DNA from: Jiella pelagia
GTDB lineage: Bacteria > Pseudomonadota > Alphaproteobacteria > Rhizobiales > Rhizobiaceae
Direction: 5' to 3'
DNA: 64,000 bases
Assembly (NCBI RefSeq): GCF_026898155.1
Contig: NZ_CP114029.1
Coordinates: 5,002,001 to 5,066,000, forward strand
The notes beneath the pieces are model-generated. The model saw nothing but the letters and a program-made list of their open reading frames with translations, was not told where the DNA came from and made no database searches. Shown here piece after piece: positions 46,701 through 55,776 of this stretch; the first letter of the stretch is position 1; each line of letters starts with the position of its first letter. The position numbers and the translations under genes were made by a program.

Positions 46701-49700
46701 TCGCCATAATCGGACAGCATTTCGGTGCGCGAGCGCACGAGCCCGGTGGCGGCGTCTGCGGAGGCGATCATCCGCCCGACGATCTCGGTTCCGATCAGGG
46801 TCATCTGTTCGGTGATCTCGCTGGTGCGCGAGACCAGTTCGCCGGAGGTGGCGCCGAGCGTCGAAGTGGCGGCCTCGGTCGATGCGGTGATGCGGCGGAC
46901 CGCTGCGTCTGACGTTCCGCTCATATCGGCGACGACGACACGCGCCGTGTCGGTCAGCGACGCCGAGAGTGCCGCGCCGCGTTCCGACAGGGACGCCGCT
47001 GCCTGTGCGACATGCTGATCGAACTCGCCGGAGAGTCGCTCGATCTCCTCCTGGACGCTGCGTCCGGTCGTCTCGCCGGCCTGGACGATGCTGGCCGCCG
47101 CGCTCTCGGCGCCGAGCGAGAGTTCGAGGACCAGCTGCTCGTTCGCCTCGCGGACGTTCGACTGTAGCGCCGCGCTTCTCTCGCAGAAGTCGTTGAGGAG
47201 GAACTGACCGCGGGTGGAGAAGTCCTGCGCAATCGCCGCATTCTGCTCGGCGAGGGTGCGGGCGACGGTTTCGCTGGTCTCGGCGAGCCGGCCGACGGCC
47301 GCTTCACTGGCGGTGGTGATTGCCGTGAGCAGCCGGTCGCTGGTGATGTCCGCCTGTTCGATGAGGGCGGAAGACCGACCGTCGAAGGCCGAGAAAAGCT
47401 CATGGCTGCGGACGTTGAAGTCGCTCGCCAGCTTCTCGCTCTTCTGCGACAGGGTGAGGGCGACCGTCTCGCTGGTCTCGCCGAGACGGCCGACGGCCGT
47501 GATGCTGGCCGTGTCGATCGCCGCGAGCAGCCGCTCGCTGGCTCCGTCCGCCTGTTCGAGGAGCGCAGAAGAGCGCCCGTCGAATGCCGAGAAAAGCTCC
47601 TGGCCGCGACCTTCGAAGTCGCTCGCGAGGCTCGCCGCTCCTCTCTGCCAGGGCGCGGGCGACGGCTTCGCTCGTCTCGTCGATCCGGCCGACGGCATCG
47701 TGGCTGGCGGTGGTGATCGCCGAAACCAGTCGCTCCCCGGTGCCGTTCGCCTGCTCGAGGAGGGCGTCCGACTGGCCGCCGAAGGCGGTGAGAAGCTGGC
47801 GGCTGCGGCTGTCGAAGTCGCTCGCCAACTCGTCGCTCTTTTCGGCCAGTGTCCGGGCGACGACCGCGCTGGTCTCGCCGAGCCGGCCAACGGCCACGTC
47901 GCCGGCGGTGGTGATGGTCGACAGCAGACGCTCGCTGGCGCCGTTCGCTTCGCCGACGATCGCCGCCGTGCGCGCGTCGAAGGTGGACAGGAGCTGCTGG
48001 CTGCCGGTTTCGAAGTCCGACGCGAGCCGGTTGGCGCGCTCGTCGAGGGCCTGGGAGACCTGATCGCCCGCCGAGGCGATCTGGCTGGTGGCGTTCTCGG
48101 CGGTGAAGGAGATGTCGGCGACGAGACGGTCGCCGAGGTCGGTCATACGGGAATCGAGTGCGTCGCTCTTTTCGTCGAAGACCTGGATCAGCCTTTGGCT
48201 GCGGCTTTCGACGCCGTCGGCGAGGGCGCGGCTGCGCTCCTCGCTCTCGCGTGCGAGTGTCTCGTTGGTCTCCGCCAGGCGGCGGACCGATTCATCGGCG
48301 CTGGTGGTGATGCGCTCGATGAGCGCCTCGGAATCGCCGACGATGCTCTGCTTGATGCCGTCGGCGCGTTCGCCGAGCAGCGCGACGAGCACCGTGCTGC
48401 GCTCCTCGATCTCGCCGCCGATCCGGCCCGAGCGCTCGTCGAGATCGCCGCCGACCTTCTCGCCGACCTCGATGAGCTTGTGGCTGGCATTGGCGGCGAC
48501 TTCGTCGAGCCGCGCGAGCAATGTCTCGCCTTCGCCGGTCAGCTGCTCGCGCATGGAACGGCCACGCGCATCGAACATCTCGGAGAGCTGCTGGTTGCGG
48601 GTCTCGTATTCGGTGATGAAGCTGGCGCTGCGCTCGTCGATGAGCGCGGTGAAACGCTGCGACGCCTCCTCGATCCGACCGAGCACGGCGTCGGACGTCG
48701 CCTCGACGTCTCCGACCAGCCGCTGATGCGAGCCGAGGACGGCGGACCGCAGACGCTCCGCATGGGACAGCATCGCCTCGCGCTCGCTGCCGAGGTCCTG
48801 GACCAGCGTGCGGATCTTGACCTCGTTGTCCGCATAGGCGCGCTCGAGGGCGCTGACCTCGTCGCGCACCAGGCTTTCGAGATTCGACGTCCGCGACAGC
48901 GCCCGCTCGACGCCTTCGGCGAGGCCGGAAATTTCCCGGCGCACCGCCTGGCCGACGCTCATCACGCGCTCGGTGGCGACGCTTTCAGGCTCTGCAAGGC
49001 GCATCGCCACCTCGGCGAGGGAGCGGCTCATCAGGCGAAGATCCGCCGAGCGGCGGACCATCAGGCCGATCGCCAGGAAAAGGATCGGCGGCAGAATCGC
49101 CAGAGCCAGGAGAGCCATCATCTCGCCCTGGCGGAGCGGGTCGCCGACACCGTCGACGAAGCTCTGGGGATCGGTCCCATAGATCGACGACGCACCAAAG
49201 GTGACGGCGCCGAGCCACAGGGCGGAGGCGACGAGGGCGATCCAGATCGGCGCCCTGGAGGCGCGGCGCTGCAGCAGCGCCTCGGCCCAGACGGCATTCC
49301 GACGGGCTTCGTCATTGGCCGCAGCCTGGCTGTAGGCGCGGGGCTGGTCGTTGAAGGTCTGGCGGTTGTCCTGCGGTTCCGGCCGCTGGGCCGCGCCGTC
49401 GCCTGCTCTCGCGCCAGCCCCGTCGCCCGCTTCCTTGCCCGCGTCTTTGGGTGCCTCCGCCTGGCCGCCGTGCCCGGCGCCGACGCGCGCCTGACCGGCA
49501 GCGGCAGCGGCCGCGGCCGCTGCATCACCGAGCGGGGTCGGTGAGGCGGTCTCGCTTGCGGCCACCACCACATCCCCGTCCTCGTCGCGCAGCTGACCGG
49601 CAGTTTCGCTGATCTGACGCTCGAAGTCCTCGAGCGAGAGGACGACGTCGAGGGACTCCTCGCTGGCGGTGGTTTCGAGATGACCCGTCGCCGCAGCTGT

Positions 49701-49805
49701 GGGCTCGTCCGGTTCGACGTCTGCGACGTCGATCCCGGCTAGCGCCTCTTCCAGCTCGTTGACCGCGTCGTCGGAAAGCTGATCGAAGGGTTTCGTCTTG
49801 GACAT
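40711..49805 (-). CDS. gpr: Giant Growth Pole Ring-type protein GPR/RgsE (eight frame breaks)
   Basis: Removing seven single bases from GAG-N-CTC sites (near 47630, 46474, 43424, 42880, 42511, 42065, 41890) and fixing one break near 45952 gives a continuous protein of about 3,028 residues; the total length becomes an exact multiple of three. Layout: acidic N-terminus (1-90), Ala/Gly linker, two membrane helices (about 187-208 and 229-250), then more than 2,000 residues of apolipoprotein-like amphipathic helix repeats, a Pro/Arg-rich linker, and a conserved C-terminal domain (SLSMDIARAIDHNASIELWDRYRRGERNVFTRRLYT...GKVYTMLAHASGRFDS). This is the architecture of A. tumefaciens GPR and S. meliloti RgsE, which form a ring at the growing pole and are needed for polar growth. 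Those proteins are about 2,100 residues, so this one is markedly longer. Start ATG at 49805. Confidence 0.85.
47240..48033 (-). repeat. Four tandem 198-base (66-residue) repeats in gpr
   Basis: Units start with LASDF-like cores spaced 198 bases apart (near 48021, 47823, 47625, 47427). Each has the plan LASDF...LL.AFD.R..A...QA...S.RLL.AI.TA...AVGR..ETS..VA.TLAE. A diverged fifth unit (IAQDFSTRGQFLL) follows. Sixty-six residues are six 11-mers, the period of apolipoprotein-type amphipathic helices. One unit carries a frame break at 47630. Confidence 0.75.
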
Positions 49806-50237
49806 GGCCGTCGCGCCTCGATACTCTCTACATCCGCCCATGGTGGCCTGGCGACGCTCGGTATCGCGCCGTTTGGCCACCGGCATTCGCGCAGTTCGTT
49901 TCAGCCGGGACGGCCGAACGAGGACGCAACGCCCGCGGTTTTTCACCTTAGGATGTTAGTGGCCCCCCGGTCCGAAAGAAACCGTAAAGCCGGCCAATCC
50001 CTACAAGTTTAAACATAAGGTTAACACCGGCGGGGCAATTGCAACTTTTTCCGCCGGAAGGCTTGCGTAGGTGGGCTTACGAACGATCGGCGGCAAGAAC
50101 ACAGACGCCCGATCGTCCCGCATTTTAGCGTCCACCTTAACCAATTGCTCACCGAACCACGAGACGATTTTATTTTGGCGTCGATGAACGACGTCGCGAT
50201 GCCGAACACGGCTCGCAACGGACTGTGGAGAATGCGG
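49806..50237. other. Divergent control region of gpr and the Hpt gene
   Basis: No convincing gene. The centre (about 49940-50180) is AT-richer than the rest of the window. It holds near-CtrA elements, TTAA-N8-TTAA at 50009-50024 and TTAG-N8-TTAA near 50127-50142, one base longer in spacing than consensus. Both promoters should lie here. Confidence 0.5.
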
Positions 50238-50627
50238 ATGTCGCGGCTGATCGAACGTGAGCACGAGGGCAAGAGCGCTCCGCAGGGCCGTGCCGACGGT
50301 TCAATGCTACCATCCCGGCGTTCCCCGATCGATTTAGTGCATCTGGCCCGCCAGACCGCCGGCGACCGAGCGCTGGAGGCCGAGGTGCTCGGGCTTCTCG
50401 TCATTCAGATCGACCGGGCTCGGCCAGCGATTCTCGCAGCCGATCCGGAGGAACGGCGACGCCTCACCCACGCCTTGAAGGGGGCAGCACGCAATCTCGG
50501 CGCTTTCCGGCTCGCCGATGCCGCCGCAGCGCTCGAGCGGGACCCGGGCGACACCGCTTTGATCGAGGATCTCCTTGCCGAATTCGACAGAACGGGAGGG
50601 TTTGCCAAGGATCTTTCTGGCGGCTGA
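50238..50627 (+). CDS. Hpt-domain phosphotransfer protein
   Basis: Small protein of about 129 residues with a histidine-phosphotransfer domain. The motif is RRLTHALKGAARNLGAFRLADAAAALE, with His in HALKGAA as the phosphorylated residue. IDLVHLARQTAGDRALEAEVLGLLVIQID before it is the usual first helix. I prefer the ATG at 50238 (GGAG seven bases upstream); ATG at 50184 or 50232 and the open frame from 50145 are alternatives. It is divergent from gpr. A free Hpt protein would pass phosphate between a hybrid kinase and a regulator; the partners are not in this window. Confidence 0.88.
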   Translation: MSRLIEREHEGKSAPQGRADGSMLPSRRSPIDLVHLARQTAGDRALEAEVLGLLVIQIDRARPAILAADPEERRRLTHALKGAARNLGAFRLADAAAALERDPGDTALIEDLLAEFDRTGGFAKDLSGG

Positions 50628-50845
50628 CATCGACACTGGTTGCCGCTCGACCGGTTTCGTGTCCGGATGGCAGGGCACGCAAGACGATCGCCGCCGAGAA
50701 ATTGGAACGGTTCCGATTGACTTGCCGGCCGCTTGCTCACTAACACCGGAGGCAACGCGCCGCATCCTGCCGCGCCGATCGGCGCGCGATTTCGGCAGGG
50801 TGGCAGACGGCGCTTCCAGCGATATTGAACCAAGGCTTGTCCGGC

Positions 50846-51166
50846 ATGACCAAGATCACGTTCCAGACCGTGGATGGGACCCGATACGACCTCGACGCCC
50901 GCGACGGGACCACGGCGATGGAAAACGCCGTCAAGAACGACGTGCCGGGCATCGAGGCCGAATGCGGCGGCGCCTGCGCCTGCGCGACATGCCACGTCTA
51001 TGTCGACGAGGTCTGGCGCGAAGCCGTCGGCGAACCGGAGACGATGGAGGAGGACATGCTGGACTTCGCGCACGAGCAGCAGCCCAATTCGCGGCTCTCG
51101 TGTCAGATCAAGATCCGCCCGGAACTCGACGGGCTGGTTCTGTACGTCCCGGAACGCCAGGGCTGA
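50846..51166 (+). CDS. [2Fe-2S] ferredoxin, adrenodoxin type
   Basis: Ferredoxin of 106 residues. Cluster ligands are in ECGGACACATCHVY (C-x5-C-x2-C) and in RLSCQIK near the C-terminus. Flanking DEVWREAVGEPETMEEDMLDFA and IRPELDGLVLYVPERQ match the adrenodoxin/putidaredoxin/FdxB class, which gives electrons to P450s or iron-sulfur assembly. The ATG at 50846 is chosen over an open frame from 50825. No P450 or reductase gene is adjacent. Confidence 0.95.
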   Translation: MTKITFQTVDGTRYDLDARDGTTAMENAVKNDVPGIEAECGGACACATCHVYVDEVWREAVGEPETMEEDMLDFAHEQQPNSRLSCQIKIRPELDGLVLYVPERQG

Positions 51167-51318
51167 AACGGCCCTGGTCTTCGCGGAGATGGAGCAGGGC
51201 CGAGCCGGCTCCCCTCGCGGACGTGGAACCGAGCCCTCTTCTTCGGCAATCACCTTGACCGTCGACGCCGGGCTGACTGCGAGGCAGCTGATCGAGGCGT
51301 CGACCTAATCCTTGCGCG

Positions 51319-51927
51319 TCAGCGGCCGTCCTGCTCACCGACGGCGCGAGCAAGAGCACGCCGCAGCCGGAAGTTCACTTCTCGCCCCTCGATCGTGTCG
51401 AACTCGATCTGGGCCCGTTCGTGGCCCGCGAGATAGCGCTGGGTGACCACCGTCACCATCTCTTCCATGGCAGAGCAATTCGGCTCGGCCCGAAGGTTGC
51501 GGATCGCCGACTCCGTCCGCTTCAGCCAGTTCTTGGCGATGGCGGCGTGGCGGTTTTCATGCCGGCGTATGTCTTTTTCCAGCGTGTCCCAGATCAGTTT
51601 GGTGCGCGCCGAAACCCGCTTCGGCTGGACCCATTTCGGCAGCGTCATCTCCAGATCGAGACTGAGAGCCGCCGCGTCCACGGCGCAGCCCTCTGGCGTC
51701 CGCTTGTAGGTGACCTTGCCGTCGAATTTGACCTGGGTGGCGCCGGGATGGCGGATGCCGGTCTCGGCCAAGAACGGCCCGCGCCGGTTCAGGTCGTTGT
51801 CCAGTTCGGCCAAGGTCGAGCCGCGCACGGCGAAGTAGGTGGTCTTCTCGCTGACCGATGCAGCGCCGGCGATGGCCGGTAAACAGAGCGCGGCGACCGC
51901 CACGCACACTCCGAACCTCGATCTCAT
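51319..51927 (-). CDS. DUF922 exported putative Zn protease
   Basis: Exported protein of 202 residues with a signal peptide (MRSRFGVCVAVAALCLPAIAGAA). The domain matches DUF922 (TTYFAVRGSTLAELDNDLNRRGPF near the start). It contains the zinc-protease-like motif HENRHAAIAKNW, that is HExxH. Two cysteines (EGCAVD and PNCSAM) may form a disulfide. The ATG at 51927 gives a clean signal; the frame is open to 52020. Proteolytic activity is predicted, not shown. Confidence 0.88.
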   Translation of the reverse strand: MRSRFGVCVAVAALCLPAIAGAASVSEKTTYFAVRGSTLAELDNDLNRRGPFLAETGIRHPGATQVKFDGKVTYKRTPEGCAVDAAALSLDLEMTLPKWVQPKRVSARTKLIWDTLEKDIRRHENRHAAIAKNWLKRTESAIRNLRAEPNCSAMEEMVTVVTQRYLAGHERAQIEFDTIEGREVNFRLRRALARAVGEQDGR

Positions 51928-52089
51928 GCGCGCCGCCCTTGAAAAAACTCGAATGAAAGCATCCCCACGGTACCTCAACCCCGGCGGGAAGCAAGCGCGG
52001 GCGGCTGCACAATTGCGCAAACTTTCTGGTGAGGCTACCCAAAGGGCCGATGCTCGCGATGGGCCGGGACGGATCGTAAGGAAGCCGGG

Positions 52090-52950
52090 ATGGACGTGAT
52101 TTCACCGCGTGGCGGCACTTGGAAGCTCGCGCATGGCCGCAGTCTGGTCCTGAGCGAAACCGCGACCATCATGGGCATCCTCAACGCGACACCGGATAGC
52201 TTCTCGGACGGCGGGCGCTACGCCTCGGTCGAGGCGGCTGTGACCGAGGCGCTGAAGATGGTCGGCGAGGGCGCCGCGATCGTCGACATCGGCGGCGAAT
52301 CCACCCGGCCCGGCGCGACGCCCGTCGACGCCGCCGAGGAACAGCGGCGGATCCTGCCGGTCATCGAGGAACTCGCGCGGCGCTCGGACTGCCTGATCTC
52401 GGTCGACACCTATCGCGCCGAAACGGCGAGGCTGGCGGTCGAAGCCGGCGCGCACATCATCAACGACGTCCATGGCGCACAGCGGGAGCCGGAGATCGCC
52501 GCGGTCGCGGCGAAGACCGGCGCGGCGCTCTGCCTGATGCACACCGGGCGTGACCGGGAAAAGCTCGCAGACGTCATCGAGGACCAGTTTCTCTTCCTCC
52601 GCCGCTCGCTCGAAATCGCCAGGGCCGCCGGGGTGGAAGAGGGGGCGATCGTGCTTGATCCCGGCTTCGGCTTCGCGAAGGACGGGCCGGAGAACCTGAT
52701 CCTGCTCGCGCGCCTCGCGGAAGTGATGGCGCTCGGCTATCCGCTCCTCGTCGGCACCTCGCGCAAGCGTTTCGTGCGTGGGGCGATCGGCCGGAACGAC
52801 CCGGAGCCGGACATCGCCACCGCGGCAACGAGCGTCCTCATGCGTGAGCGCGGCGCCGACATCATCCGGGTCCACAACGTGGCGGCCAACCGGGACGCTC
52901 TCGCCATCGCCGATGCCATGCGTCGCGCGCTGAGAGGCGAGCGGTGGTGA
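52090..52950 (+). CDS. folP: Dihydropteroate synthase
   Basis: Folate-pathway enzyme of 286 residues joining p-aminobenzoate to dihydropterin pyrophosphate; the target of sulfonamides. Conserved parts are IMGILNATPDSFSDGGRY, DIGGESTRPGA, SVDTYRAETARLAVEAGAHIINDVHG, LDPGFGFAKDGPENL, LLVGTSRKRF and DIIRVHNV. The stop overlaps the folK start. folB, often between these two, is absent here. Confidence 0.97.
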   Translation: MDVISPRGGTWKLAHGRSLVLSETATIMGILNATPDSFSDGGRYASVEAAVTEALKMVGEGAAIVDIGGESTRPGATPVDAAEEQRRILPVIEELARRSDCLISVDTYRAETARLAVEAGAHIINDVHGAQREPEIAAVAAKTGAALCLMHTGRDREKLADVIEDQFLFLRRSLEIARAAGVEEGAIVLDPGFGFAKDGPENLILLARLAEVMALGYPLLVGTSRKRFVRGAIGRNDPEPDIATAATSVLMRERGADIIRVHNVAANRDALAIADAMRRALRGERW

Positions 52951-53441
52951 GGGCCCATCTCGGCCTCGGCGGGAATGTCGGCGACCCGAGGGGCGCAATG
53001 GCGGCGGCGCTTCGGGCAATCGACGCCCTGACGAATTGCGAGGTCGTTGCCGTGTCACGGCTGTTTGCGACGCCGCCCTGGGGCAAGACGGATCAACCGG
53101 ATTTTCTCAACGCCTGTGCCGCGATCGAAACGGAGTTATCGCCGCGCCAGCTTCTCGATCTCTGCCTGAAGACCGAGCGTGACTTCAAGCGGGTGCGGGC
53201 CGAGCGCTGGGGCCCGCGAACACTGGACATCGACGTCCTGGACTTTGGCGGCGAGACCTACCGCGACGAGGCGTTGACGCTGCCGCATCCGCGCATTGCC
53301 GAACGCGCCTTCGTGCTGGTTCCGCTCGCCGACATTGCGCCCGATCTCGTGGTCGACGAGCGGCGGGTCGCCGAGCTTGTCGATACGCTCGACGCCAAAG
53401 TGATCGCGCCGATGACCGAGGATGGTGCCTGGTGGCGCTGA
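52944..53441 (+). CDS. folK: 6-hydroxymethyl-dihydropterin pyrophosphokinase
   Basis: Enzyme of 165 residues that makes the pterin pyrophosphate used by FolP. Signatures are HLGLGGNVGDPRGAM, QPDFLNACAAIETELSPRQLL, RWGPRTLDIDVLDFGGE and LPHPRIAERAFVLVPLADIAP. GTG start at 52944 (or 52947), overlapping the folP stop by seven bases, so it is coupled to folP. Confidence 0.96.
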   Translation: MVRAHLGLGGNVGDPRGAMAAALRAIDALTNCEVVAVSRLFATPPWGKTDQPDFLNACAAIETELSPRQLLDLCLKTERDFKRVRAERWGPRTLDIDVLDFGGETYRDEALTLPHPRIAERAFVLVPLADIAPDLVVDERRVAELVDTLDAKVIAPMTEDGAWWR

Positions 53442-53535
53442 AGACGCTCCGATTTCGGGCAGGTTGCGGTTATACCGTCGGCCCCGGCCTTCGACCGGTG
53501 CCAAGGGGTACCCGCTCAAGCGCCGCGAAGGCTTG

Positions 53536-53576
53536 ATACCAGTGACCCGGGAGTCAGCCTCCAGGGCCACTGGTAT
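53536..53576 (+). terminator. Inverted repeat after folK
   Basis: ATACCAGTG (53536-53544) pairs with CACTGGTAT (53568-53576), with further pairing CCC/GGG inside. A short T/A-rich tail follows. It probably ends the fol operon. From here to 53851 the sequence is AT-richer, with a TGGTTGTGGTAACCA dyad near 53690-53706 and no supportable gene; it likely holds the promoter of the kinase gene. Confidence 0.5.
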
Positions 53577-53851
53577 TATTCCCCCGAAGGTTGCTTCGAA
53601 CCGGTCCCGAGGCTTGCGTCACGCAACGATGAGTGCGATTCTGAGCCCAAAGTCTCAGGGCGTAAAAGCACCGGGCTCACTTAGCGTGAATGGTTGTGGT
53701 AACCAATCGATCGCGCAATACTCAGATCTAAAGCGTAGTATTTTTGGTTTCAGCTGTGTTTTTTTGTCGCAGGGGTGCCGCTTTGCTTGCACCATATCGA
53801 TGAAATTGCGCAGATCGACATCCGATTTGAGTGTAACGGATTAAAACGGCC

Positions 53852-55324
53852 ATGCGGCATCGCTTGCGGTCCGCCGAATCAGTCGCGATGTGCTGTGGAG
53901 TCATTGTTGCCTCGTTCGGGGCGCTCGACTGTCTCGATTGGTTGAGTGGTAGTGGCGTTCTGGTGGCCCGCTCCAGCTACACTGCGACGGCCCCTCTCAC
54001 CGCATTATGCTTTCTCTGCACAGGCGTTGCCATCGTCTTTGCCGTTCGTCGGCAATATCGGACCGCAAGGCTACTGGCGGCCACCGTGGCAGCGCTGGTC
54101 GTCTTCAATCTCGGCCTCTTCGCCATTGGCGGCGAGAAATGGCCGGCAGAAATGTTCTCGTTGAGGTCGAGCCAGGAACAGCACGCGGTCATGTCGTGGG
54201 CGACGAGCTTGTGTTTCGCACTGGCCGTCCTCGCGATCTGGCTGTTTCATGCCAGGCCGAGGCGATGGGTGGCCGTTGCCGCAGTCTCGGCATCCATCGG
54301 CCTCGTCATGATCACGGTGTCCCTCCTCGGAATGCTCTTCGACGTCGGAGCGATCGACTCCGTACCCTTCTTCGTCGGCCACGCGCTGTCCTCGGCGCTG
54401 GCGTTCCTCGTCTGCTTCATCGGGCTGTTGATGCTTCGGCCTGCCCGCAGCTGGACCTCTGTCCTGCTCGGCCGGGGTGCCGGCAGCGTGATGGCGCGTT
54501 GGCAGTTTCCGTTCACGATCCTGATCCCGGTGGTTCTTTGCTCTGGCGGCTATCAGATGATGTCGGACGGGGCGCTGCCCGCAGCCGTGGTCGTCAGCAT
54601 CATCGCGGCGCTGTCGTCGCTTTTTCTGGGCGCGAGCGTTCTTTGGAGCGGCCATCTCGTCAACGAGCGCGAAGCGCGGCTCGCAGACATGATGCGGAAG
54701 ATGGAGCTCTATGCCCATGACCGCGATCTGCTCCTGCGGGAGGTCAACCACCGCGTGAAGAACAACCTCGCGCAGGTCCATGCGATGCTCGGCCTGCAGG
54801 CTCGCCGCGTCGCCGATCCCGCCGCCAGGCAGGGGCTGATCGACATGAAGGGGCGGATCGAGGCGTTGAGCACCCTGCACCGGATCCTCCTTGCCAACGG
54901 CAATCCGAGCACGCTGTGTGCCAGCGAGTATTTCACGGCCTTGTGCGAGCGGATCGACGAGGGTCTCGGAGCCGGACAGCGCGGCATCCGCATCGCGGTG
55001 GACGCCGATCGGGTGCCGCTTCAGCTAGACTTCGCCATCTCGGTCGGAATGCTGCTCAACGAACTCGCCAGCGATGCGATCAAGCATGCGTTTGCGGAAA
55101 GCGGCGGCACGGTCGACGTCGGCTTCCGGTTGGTCGGACGCGATCGATGCGAGCTGTCCGTCGCAGACGACGGCTCGGGTCTCGAGCGCCCCGCCGAGCG
55201 AGGCCGCGAAGACGGCGTCGGCATGAAGATCATTCAGGCGATTGTTGCGCAACTTCGCGGCAGCATCGAGGTTTCACATGAACAGGGGCGCCGATACTCG
55301 ATCCGAATGCCCGTAGGGAGATGA
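53852..55324 (+). CDS. Membrane sensor kinase, HisKA_2/HWE type
   Basis: Sensor kinase of 490 residues. The N-terminal half has about seven to eight membrane helices (10-260) with no periplasmic loop of size, like a MASE-type sensor. A short coiled linker (LVNEREARLADMMRKMELYAHD) leads to the phosphoacceptor helix REVNHRVKNNLAQVHAMLGLQ (His in VNHR) and an ATPase domain with NELASDAIKHAF and DDGSGL. This is the HisKA_2 family common in alphaproteobacteria, often tied to the general stress response or light. The receiver gene follows four bases later. Confidence 0.92.
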   Translation: MRHRLRSAESVAMCCGVIVASFGALDCLDWLSGSGVLVARSSYTATAPLTALCFLCTGVAIVFAVRRQYRTARLLAATVAALVVFNLGLFAIGGEKWPAEMFSLRSSQEQHAVMSWATSLCFALAVLAIWLFHARPRRWVAVAAVSASIGLVMITVSLLGMLFDVGAIDSVPFFVGHALSSALAFLVCFIGLLMLRPARSWTSVLLGRGAGSVMARWQFPFTILIPVVLCSGGYQMMSDGALPAAVVVSIIAALSSLFLGASVLWSGHLVNEREARLADMMRKMELYAHDRDLLLREVNHRVKNNLAQVHAMLGLQARRVADPAARQGLIDMKGRIEALSTLHRILLANGNPSTLCASEYFTALCERIDEGLGAGQRGIRIAVDADRVPLQLDFAISVGMLLNELASDAIKHAFAESGGTVDVGFRLVGRDRCELSVADDGSGLERPAERGREDGVGMKIIQAIVAQLRGSIEVSHEQGRRYSIRMPVGR

Positions 55325-55328
55325 TTGT

Positions 55329-55700
55329 ATGGAAAGCCAATTGAGCGTCGTGATTGTCGAAGACGACTTTCTGATCATGGAATATCTGCGCGAGCTGTCG
55401 GAGGAAATGGGCCTGAACGTTCTTGGAACGGCGGACATCGCCGAACAGGCAGTCAGCACGATCCTGGAAAATCGTCCCGACTTCGTGTTCATGGACCTCC
55501 GGCTGGGCGGCGACAAGGACGGCGTCGACGTCGCCCACGCGATTCAGCCCGACATGCCGGAACTCAAGATCATCTACATTACCGGCTCGAACGAGCCGGC
55601 ATCTCTCGCGCGCATCAGCGCCGACCATCCGCATCAGGTGCTGATCAAGCCTGTCGTCGAGCGCGACTTGCGTCGCGCTGTCGGCATTACCGTCAACTGA
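55329..55700 (+). CDS. Stand-alone receiver-domain response regulator
   Basis: Single receiver domain of 123 residues with no output domain. Acidic pocket VEDDF, phosphoacceptor Asp in VFMDLRLGGDKDGVD, Thr/Ser in YITGSNEP and Lys in LIKPVVERDL. It starts four bases after the kinase stop and is surely its partner. Such single receivers pass phosphate on or act by protein contact. Confidence 0.94.
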   Translation: MESQLSVVIVEDDFLIMEYLRELSEEMGLNVLGTADIAEQAVSTILENRPDFVFMDLRLGGDKDGVDVAHAIQPDMPELKIIYITGSNEPASLARISADHPHQVLIKPVVERDLRRAVGITVN

Positions 55701-55776
55701 TTTTCCGCCGTCCCCGGAGATGGGCCGGAGCCTCGGGCAGCAGGGTTCGGGCCTGGCGCCCGTTACAGCCGCCGGA

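Noticed and set aside
41890..47633. Programmed ribosomal frameshifting in the giant gene
   Set aside because: The breaks are at GAGCTC and not at slippery heptamers, and the same lesion occurs in unrelated genes.
47214..49544. Plus-strand open frame of about 776 codons
   Set aside because: Antisense to the giant coiled-coil gene, whose periodic codons leave the opposite strand open.
53422..53844. Plus-strand open frame of 140 codons after folK
   Set aside because: Crosses a strong inverted repeat and an AT-rich promoter-like stretch; composition is unlike a protein and no start signal is present.
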